Assembly: GCF_000282535.1 (NCBI RefSeq)
Contig: NZ_AKJC01000103.1
Coordinates: 1-45,200 of the forward strand
Length of the DNA: 45,200 nucleotides
Direction: 5' to 3'
Source: Pseudomonas sp. GM84
Lineage (GTDB): Bacteria; Pseudomonadota; Gammaproteobacteria; Pseudomonadales; Pseudomonadaceae
The notes under the pieces: generated by a model
Databases searched by the model: none
What the model was told of the DNA's origin: nothing
What the model saw: the letters and a program-made list of their open reading frames with translations, nothing else
Position numbers and translations under genes: made by a program
In this document: positions 34,300-45,200 of the stretch, piece after piece
How positions within the stretch are numbered: the first letter of the stretch is position 1
Layout: every line of letters begins with the position of its first letter

Positions 34300-35497
34300 G
34301 GGGGAGCCTGTTTCGTTGAATTTCCAGGATGTCGAGGTGCGTTCGGTGCTTCAGGTCCTGGCAGATTATGCAGGCATCAACCTGGTGGCCAGTGACCAGG
34401 TGCAAGGCAATATCACCCTGCGTTTGCAAGACGTCCCTTGGGATCAGGCCCTGGCGCTGGTGTTGCGGAGCAAGGGGTTGGCACGGCGAGAGGAAGGCAA
34501 TGTCTTGCTGATCGCGCCAGCGGGTGAGTTGGCCGAACAATCTCTCGGCGAGTCCTACGGACAGGCCCTCGATGCCCAGTTGCAGCCCTTGCGCCGGGAG
34601 TTGATGCCAATCCATCACGCCAATGCCTCGGAGCTGGCGGAGGTATTGCTGGCGACGCTTGCCGACGACGGCATCCTCACCGGTCGCGGTAGCCTGAGTG
34701 TCGATGCGCGTACCAATACCTTGCTGGTGCACCAGCCCAAGGATCGTCTCGCCCAGTTGCGGCAACTGATTACGCAACTGGATGTGCCGGTACGGCAGGT
34801 GGCGATCGAGGCGCGCATCGTCGAGGCCAATGTCGATTATGAAAAGAGCCTGGGTGTGCGCTGGGGAGGTGCCTTGTATGAACAGGCCGCCCAGTTGGGC
34901 AGGGATGTGTTCGTCGATCTGGGCGTGGAGAGGGCCGGCGCTGGGGTAGGCCTGGGCCTGTTGCGTGGGGGCGTACTGCTGGACCTTGAACTCAGTGCCA
35001 TGGAAAAGAGCGGTAATGGCGAGATCATTTCGCAACCCAAAGTGGTCACGGCAGACAAGGAAACGGCCCGGATCCTCAAGGGCACCGAAGTGCCATATCA
35101 GGAAACGAGCAAGAGCGGCGCCACCTCCGTTTCCTTCCGAGAGGCCTCGCTGTCGCTTGAAGTCACCCCGCAGATTACCCCTGACGGCAAGGTGATCATG
35201 ACGGTCAGGGTGACCAAGGATGAGCCCGACTTCGTCAATGCCCTGAACGACGTGCCGCCGATTCGCAAGAACGAGGTCAATGCCAAGGTCCGTGTGGCGG
35301 ATGGGGAAACCATCGTCATTGGAGGCGTGTACTCGACCTCGCAAAACAATGTGGTCGACAAGGTGCCATTTTTCGGCGATCTGCCGTATGTTGGGCGGCT
35401 GTTTCGACGCGATGCATTACAAGAGAAAAAATCCGAGCTGCTGGTCTTCCTGACTCCGCGTATCATGAGTGACCAGGCGATTGCTGTGAGTCGTTGA
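34229..35497 (+). CDS. pilQ: Short PilQ-type outer-membrane secretin
   Basis: 422 residues from the ATG at 34229, after GGGAGG; typical PilQ has about 700. A signal peptide ([20 protein letters not shown]) is followed by an STN/N0 domain ([20 protein letters not shown]), an N1 domain ([19 protein letters not shown]) and the secretin barrel ([20 protein letters not shown], ending near [17 protein letters not shown]). There is no room for the N-terminal AMIN domains that bind peptidoglycan. The start overlaps the previous gene by 71 bases. It is followed four bases later by aroK. Confidence 0.92.
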   Translation: MKWLAIVMVAMLIPVQPGLAASYKGEPVSLNFQDVEVRSVLQVLADYAGINLVASDQVQGNITLRLQDVPWDQALALVLRSKGLARREEGNVLLIAPAGELAEQSLGESYGQALDAQLQPLRRELMPIHHANASELAEVLLATLADDGILTGRGSLSVDARTNTLLVHQPKDRLAQLRQLITQLDVPVRQVAIEARIVEANVDYEKSLGVRWGGALYEQAAQLGRDVFVDLGVERAGAGVGLGLLRGGVLLDLELSAMEKSGNGEIISQPKVVTADKETARILKGTEVPYQETSKSGATSVSFREASLSLEVTPQITPDGKVIMTVRVTKDEPDFVNALNDVPPIRKNEVNAKVRVADGETIVIGGVYSTSQNNVVDKVPFFGDLPYVGRLFRRDALQEKKSELLVFLTPRIMSDQAIAVSR

Positions 35498-35501
35498 TTC
35501 T

Positions 35502-36020
35502 GTGCGAAATTTGATACTTGTAGGGCCCATGGGCGCTGGAAAGAGCACCATCGGGCGCCTGTTGGCCAAAGAGCTGCGCCTGCTGTTCAAAGATTCCGAC
35601 AAGGAAATCGAACTGCGAACCGGCGCCAACATTCCGTGGATCTTCGATAAAGAAGGCGAACCGGGCTTCCGTGACCGTGAGCAAGCGATGATCGCCGAGC
35701 TCTGCGCGCTCGATGGCGTGGTCGTGGCGACCGGTGGCGGCGCAGTCATGCGCGCGGAAAACCGCCAGGCGCTGCATGCGGGCGGACGGGTCATTTACCT
35801 GCATGCTTCGGTGGAGCAGCAGGTCGGGCGCACCGCGCGCGATCGCAACCGCCCGTTGCTGCGCACCGCCAACCCGGAGGCGACCCTGCGCGCCCTGCTG
35901 GAAGCGCGCGACCCGCTCTACCGTGAGATCGCCGACCTGGTGGTGGAAACCGACGAACGGCCGCCGCGCATGGTGGTGCTCGATATTCTCGAACGCTTGC
36001 AGCAGTTGCCGCCCCGCTAA
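35502..36020 (+). CDS. aroK: Shikimate kinase AroK
   Basis: 172 residues from a GTG at 35502. It phosphorylates shikimate with ATP on the way to chorismate and aromatic amino acids. The P-loop is GPMGAGKST at 8-16; the shikimate-binding DSDKEIE, the GGGAVM segment and the lid RDRNRPLL are present. It starts four bases after pilQ. The pilQ-aroK-aroB-SPOR order is common in gammaproteobacteria. Confidence 0.96.
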   Translation: MRNLILVGPMGAGKSTIGRLLAKELRLLFKDSDKEIELRTGANIPWIFDKEGEPGFRDREQAMIAELCALDGVVVATGGGAVMRAENRQALHAGGRVIYLHASVEQQVGRTARDRNRPLLRTANPEATLRALLEARDPLYREIADLVVETDERPPRMVVLDILERLQQLPPR

Positions 36021-36114
36021 GCCGGGACTATTCTCGGCCAGCGCCGAGGCGAGGTTCAACGTTACCGCGCGGGTCGCATCAATGACGCCGCGCCCAAGTA
36101 CATTGTGGGGATAC

Positions 36115-37212
36115 ATGCAGACACTAAAGGTCGACCTGGGCGAGCGCAGCTACCCGATCTACATTGGCGAAGGCTTGCTGGACCAACCCGAACTGCTGGC
36201 GCCGCACATCGCCGGGCGGCAGGTTGCCATCGTTTCCAATGAAACCGTCGCGCCTCTGTATCTCGAACGCCTGAGCAAGACCCTGGGTGCCTATTCGGTG
36301 CTGCCCGTGATCCTCCCGGATGGCGAGGCCTACAAGAACTGGGAGACCCTGCAGCTGATCTTCGACGGCCTGCTCACCGCACGGCATGACCGCCGTACCA
36401 CCGTGGTCGCCCTCGGTGGCGGGGTGATCGGTGACATGGCGGGCTTCGCAGCGGCCTGTTACCAGCGTGGTGTCGATTTCATTCAAGTGCCCACCACCCT
36501 GTTGTCCCAGGTCGATTCCTCGGTCGGCGGCAAGACCGGCATCAACCACCCGCTGGGCAAGAACATGGTCGGTGCGTTCTATCAGCCCAACGCGGTGCTG
36601 ATCGATACCACCTCCCTCAAGACCCTGCCCCAGCGCGAGCTGTCGGCTGGCCTGGCCGAAGTGATCAAGTACGGCCTGATCTGCGACGAGCCGTTCCTCG
36701 GCTGGCTCGAAGACAACATGCAAGCCCTGCGCACCCTGGAGCCTGCGGCCCTGACCGAAGCGATCCGCCGCTCATGCGCGGCCAAGGCCGCCGTGGTCGG
36801 CGCCGATGAGCGCGAATCCGGCGTGCGGGCGACCCTGAACCTTGGGCATACCTTCGGGCATGCCATCGAAACGCACATGGGCTACGGTGTCTGGTTGCAC
36901 GGCGAAGCCGTGGCAGCGGGCACGGTGATGGCCCTGGAGATGTCAATGCGCCTGGGCTGGATCGACCAGCCCGCGCGCGATCGAGCAATCCGCCTGTTGC
37001 AGGACGCAGGTTTGCCGGTGGTGCCACCACAGGAAATGACCCCGGCGCATTTCATGGAGCATATGGCGGTCGACAAAAAGGTGCTCGACGGTCGCCTGCG
37101 GCTGGTGCTGTTGCGCCGGCTGGGCGAAGCCGTGATCACCGACGACTATCCGAAAGAGATTCTTCAGGCCACGCTGTCGGCGGATTACCGCGCGATCGTG
37201 GCCCAGCTTTGA
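36115..37212 (+). CDS. aroB: 3-dehydroquinate synthase AroB
   Basis: 365 residues from the ATG at 36115. AroB converts DAHP to dehydroquinate with NAD and a divalent metal. The NAD-binding [19 protein letters not shown], the substrate loop [18 protein letters not shown] and the metal-site histidines in [11 protein letters not shown] are all present. It lies about 95 bases after aroK on the same strand; no terminator separates them. Confidence 0.97.
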   Translation: MQTLKVDLGERSYPIYIGEGLLDQPELLAPHIAGRQVAIVSNETVAPLYLERLSKTLGAYSVLPVILPDGEAYKNWETLQLIFDGLLTARHDRRTTVVALGGGVIGDMAGFAAACYQRGVDFIQVPTTLLSQVDSSVGGKTGINHPLGKNMVGAFYQPNAVLIDTTSLKTLPQRELSAGLAEVIKYGLICDEPFLGWLEDNMQALRTLEPAALTEAIRRSCAAKAAVVGADERESGVRATLNLGHTFGHAIETHMGYGVWLHGEAVAAGTVMALEMSMRLGWIDQPARDRAIRLLQDAGLPVVPPQEMTPAHFMEHMAVDKKVLDGRLRLVLLRRLGEAVITDDYPKEILQATLSADYRAIVAQL

Positions 37213-37227
37213 GGTTGTGACAGCGCA

Positions 37228-38829
37228 ATGACCAGTTTGCATGCCGATGAGGCGTTTCTCGACCATTTCCAGTTGAGCCACGATCCGTTCGCGCCGCGCG
37301 TGCCCGGTTTCAAGTTCTTCCCCGCCCAGCGCAAGCCTGTGCTCGGTCAGTTGCATCACCTGGCCCGTTACAGCCAGCTGATGCTGGTGGTCACAGGCCC
37401 CGTAGGCAGCGGCAAGACCCTGCTGCGCCAGGCCTTGGTGGCCAGCACCAACAAGCAGTCGGTGCAGAGCGTGGTGGTATCCGCCCGTGGCGCCAGCGAT
37501 GCTGCCAGTGTACTGGGGCAGGTTGCCCAGTCGCTGGAAGTGGCCCAGCCCGAGGTTCAGGCCATTCTGTCCAAGGTGGTGCAGCTTGCCCTGACCGGAC
37601 AGGAAGTCTATTTGCTGGTGGACGATGCGGAACAACTCGACGAGTCGGCACTCCAAGCGTTGCTGGAGCTGGCAGCTGGCGTCCCGGAGGGGCGCCCGCA
37701 CGTGTTCCTGTTCGGCGAGCCGTCGCTGATTGCCGGGTTGGACGAGATCCATGTCGAGGAAGAGCGCTTCCATGTCATCGAACTCGCCCCCTACAGCGAG
37801 GAAGAGACCCGCGAGTACCTTGAGCAGCGCCTGGAAGGCGCCGGCCGGGGCATCGAGGTGTTCACCCATGAGCAGCTCGTCGATATCCATGAAAACTCCG
37901 ACGGTTGGCCTGGCAACATCAACCAGGTCGCCCGCGATACCTTGATCGAAGCCATGATCGCCAGCCGCACCGCGGTCAAGCGACCATCCATGGGGTTCAA
38001 AATGCCTAAGAAACACGTGCTCGCGCTGTCCGCTGTCGTCGTGGTCGCTGTTGGTGCCGCGGTGCTCATGCCCAAGAAAGGCGACAAGGCTCCTGAGGCA
38101 CCCGCGGCCCAGGCCCAGTTGCCATTGGGTGACAAATCGAACAACCCCGCCATCGAGTTCTCCGGCTCGTCGCAGCCGATGCCGCTGCCGCTGGTTGGCC
38201 AATCGCAGCCGGTGATGCGTGAGCCCCTGGCTCAGGCAGCTGGCATGGGCGACGGCGAGGAGGGCGGCCCAGCCGACAATACCGCGCTGCAGCCTGGCAA
38301 CCCGCCGCCGACCGTGACCACCACCGCACCACCGCAAGGCGTTGCTGCGGGTCCGGCGCCGACGATGGCCCAGGCGACCCCTGTGGCACCGTCACAGCCG
38401 GTTGCGCCTGCGCAAAAGCCTGTCGCAACCCAGCCGGCCAAGCCGGTTGCCCCTGCCAAGCCGACCCCGGCGCCGACCCAGGTCGCCACGGCCAAGCCCG
38501 CCGCCAAGCCTGCTGAAAAACCGGCAGCCGGTGGCAGTGCCAGCGGTGGCTGGTACGCAGGCCAGAAGCCTGGCAACTATGTGGTGCAGATCCTCGGCAC
38601 CAGCTCCGAGGCCTCGGCCCAGGCCTTCGTCAAGGCGCAGGGTGGCGACTATCGCTACTTCAAGAAAAACCTGCAGGGCAAGCCGCTGTACGTGGTCACC
38701 TATGGCAGCTTCGCCAACCGCGACGCAGCGGTAGCTGCAATCAAGAACTTGCCAGCGAAGGTCCAGGCTGGTAAACCTTGGCCACGTACCGTCGCCAGCG
38801 TCCAACAAGAGCTGGCCTCGGCCCGCTGA
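37228..38829 (+). CDS. AAA ATPase-SPOR fusion membrane protein
   Basis: 533 residues. An N-terminal ExeA/GspA-like AAA domain occupies about 1-240, with Walker A GPVGSGKTLLRQ at about 57-68 and Walker B VYLLVDDAEQLDE. A membrane helix lies at about 263-281 (LALSAVVVVAVGAAVLM). A Pro/Ala/Lys-rich periplasmic linker follows, then a C-terminal SPOR domain from about 441 (NYVVQILGTSSEASAQAFVK). The position after aroB corresponds to damX of enterobacteria, which lacks a visible AAA domain, so I do not use that symbol. The protein could link cytoplasmic ATP hydrolysis to septal glycan binding. The start is 15 bases after aroB. Confidence 0.9.
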   Translation: MTSLHADEAFLDHFQLSHDPFAPRVPGFKFFPAQRKPVLGQLHHLARYSQLMLVVTGPVGSGKTLLRQALVASTNKQSVQSVVVSARGASDAASVLGQVAQSLEVAQPEVQAILSKVVQLALTGQEVYLLVDDAEQLDESALQALLELAAGVPEGRPHVFLFGEPSLIAGLDEIHVEEERFHVIELAPYSEEETREYLEQRLEGAGRGIEVFTHEQLVDIHENSDGWPGNINQVARDTLIEAMIASRTAVKRPSMGFKMPKKHVLALSAVVVVAVGAAVLMPKKGDKAPEAPAAQAQLPLGDKSNNPAIEFSGSSQPMPLPLVGQSQPVMREPLAQAAGMGDGEEGGPADNTALQPGNPPPTVTTTAPPQGVAAGPAPTMAQATPVAPSQPVAPAQKPVATQPAKPVAPAKPTPAPTQVATAKPAAKPAEKPAAGGSASGGWYAGQKPGNYVVQILGTSSEASAQAFVKAQGGDYRYFKKNLQGKPLYVVTYGSFANRDAAVAAIKNLPAKVQAGKPWPRTVASVQQELASAR

Positions 38830-38888
38830 TACCTTCCGGGCGGCATCACCCCGCCGCCCAGTTGCTGAGCGATTACTGACTTTCGTCT

Positions 38889-38920
38889 AGCCTGCTGCGC
38901 CTGAGCGCGGCAGGCTTTTC
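38889..38920 (+). terminator. Terminator after the AAA-SPOR gene
   Basis: AGCCTGC-TGCGC and GCGCG-GCAGGCT form a 12-base stem around CTGA, followed by TTTTC. It closes the pilM-to-AAA-SPOR unit. Confidence 0.82.
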
Positions 38921-39202
38921 TGTCCCAGGCTGCCGGCCACAAGCCCTTCTTGCAGTCATGGCTGAAACGCTTCAGACTCGAGCCGAGCCGCTATCACGGC
39001 GCATGGCGCAAAAACATTCAAAAATGCGACATAAATTTTCAATGGTGAGACATGAAAATTTGTGAGTATCGCTGTCGCTGTGCAACAATGGTTTTCCATG
39101 GCCACCGCAAAAAAGCTGGCATTTGATCGGCGTGGATGGTAAGTGGTTGTACTAAAAAGAGATTTGCCTCCGTTGAGAGGTGAACCTGGTGAGAAAGTGT
39201 CT
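38921..39202. other. Upstream region of gltB without coding content
   Basis: Together with the preceding terminator this makes a 373-base gap. The part from about 39001 is distinctly AT-richer than its surroundings and holds a pair of repeats (39028-39061). A possible promoter is TTGTGA (39060-39065) with AACAAT (39084-39089), spacing 18. No small gene has a credible start and ribosome site. Confidence 0.55.
39028..39061 (+). promoter_or_regulatory. Candidate regulator-binding repeats upstream of gltB
   Basis: AAATTTTCA (39033-39041) and TGAAAATTT (39053-39061) are perfect inverted repeats with centres 20 bases apart. The same stretch also shows GACATAAA at 39028 and GACATGAA at 39049 as direct repeats 21 bases apart. 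The site overlaps a possible -35. Which regulator binds, if any, cannot be told from the sequence. Confidence 0.5.
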
Positions 39203-43648
<4,446 letters not shown>

Positions 43649-43652
43649 CAAC

Positions 43653-43712
43653 AGCTGCAAGTGACGGCCCCGTGCGCGGGGCCCGTCGTGCTCAAGTGAT
43701 CGTCTTGCAGCT
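43653..43712 (+). promoter_or_regulatory. Nested hairpin in the gltB-gltD spacer
   Basis: AGCTGCAAG (43653-43661) can pair with CTTGCAGCT (43704-43712). Inside, GACGGCCCCG and CGGGGCCCGTC (43663-43687) form a GC-rich stem with a TGCG loop and one bulge. There is no T-run, so it is probably a stability or differential-expression element and not a terminator. Confidence 0.55.
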
Positions 43713-43751
43713 TGCAGCCCAAGGCTGGCAACTGCGGTAAAGAGGTTTTGA

Positions 43752-45173
<1,422 letters not shown>

Positions 45174-45183
45174 TTTTGGCTGA

Positions 45184-45200
45184 ACCGGCCTCATCGCCGG
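45184..45200. repeat. REP element cut by the window end
   Basis: Eleven bases after the gltD stop, ACCGGCCTCATCGCCGG matches the start of the REP subtype seen inverted at 49-79 (GGCCTCATCGCCGG). The rest lies outside the window. Confidence 0.75.

Noticed and set aside
39143-39202. GTG start 20 codons upstream for gltB
   Set aside because: The added residues ([12 protein letters not shown]...) do not look like a GltB leader, whereas the ATG at 39203 gives the 1481-residue length and a propeptide that ends just before Cys15.

Overview
The window is a GC-rich (roughly 60-65 %) chromosomal segment from a fluorescent Pseudomonas, most probably of the P. putida group. That assignment rests on the protein sequences and gene order as I remember them (ftsYEX-rpoH, thiSG-trmB, metXW, pilMNOPQ-aroKB-gltBD) and on repeated P. 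putida-type REP elements. It is a recognition from memory; I ran no search. Almost all of it is core genome. I see no tRNA, rRNA, insertion sequence, prophage, integrase, CRISPR array or classical defence or secondary-metabolite cluster.

Layout. 1-4588: minus-strand group of a YheT-type hydrolase, rsmD and a pair of M16 peptidase-fold genes. 4821-8106: divergent ftsY-ftsE-ftsX operon, then rpoH (8218-9072) behind an AlgU/RpoE-like promoter. 9271-9981: mtgA on the minus strand. 10046-12301: DUF423 gene, thiS, thiG, trmB on the plus strand, closed by a strong terminator. 12687-19254: a long minus-strand block, yggS-proC-yggT-metX-metW-DUF4426-rdgB-hemW-DUF3392, mostly overlapping or tightly spaced. 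19320-20327: pilT, divergent. 20443-24143: NlpC/P60 peptidase, tandem-TM2 membrane protein, SPOR protein and argS. 24344-26584: priA. 26731-29219: rpmE, a secreted thermonuclease-like gene and maeB. 29180-31735: mrcA (PBP1A), convergent with and overlapping maeB. 31914-38829: pilM, pilN, a pilO-pilP fusion, pilQ, aroK, aroB and an AAA ATPase-SPOR fusion. 39203-45173: gltB and gltD, glutamate synthase.

Themes. Several genes concern envelope growth and division: ftsE/ftsX, mtgA, mrcA, an NlpC/P60 hydrolase, two SPOR proteins and the type IV pilus alignment complex. Others serve amino-acid and cofactor supply (metXW, proC, aroKB, gltBD, thiSG) and RNA or protein maintenance (rsmD, trmB, argS, rpoH).

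REP elements sit in many of the gaps: five inverted pairs and two fragments, one of them cut off by the window end. One REP half lies where the normal end of mrcA should be. From that point mrcA is open through the maeB terminator and into the 3' end of maeB, which gives PBP1A an unusual tail. The pil cluster is reduced: PilM is short, PilO and PilP are fused, and PilQ lacks room for AMIN domains. The rpmE terminator lies inside the signal-peptide codons of the next gene. The promoter region of gltB carries an unexplained pair of repeats 20-21 bp apart. I found no convincing undescribed multi-gene system; these local anomalies are the most interesting content.
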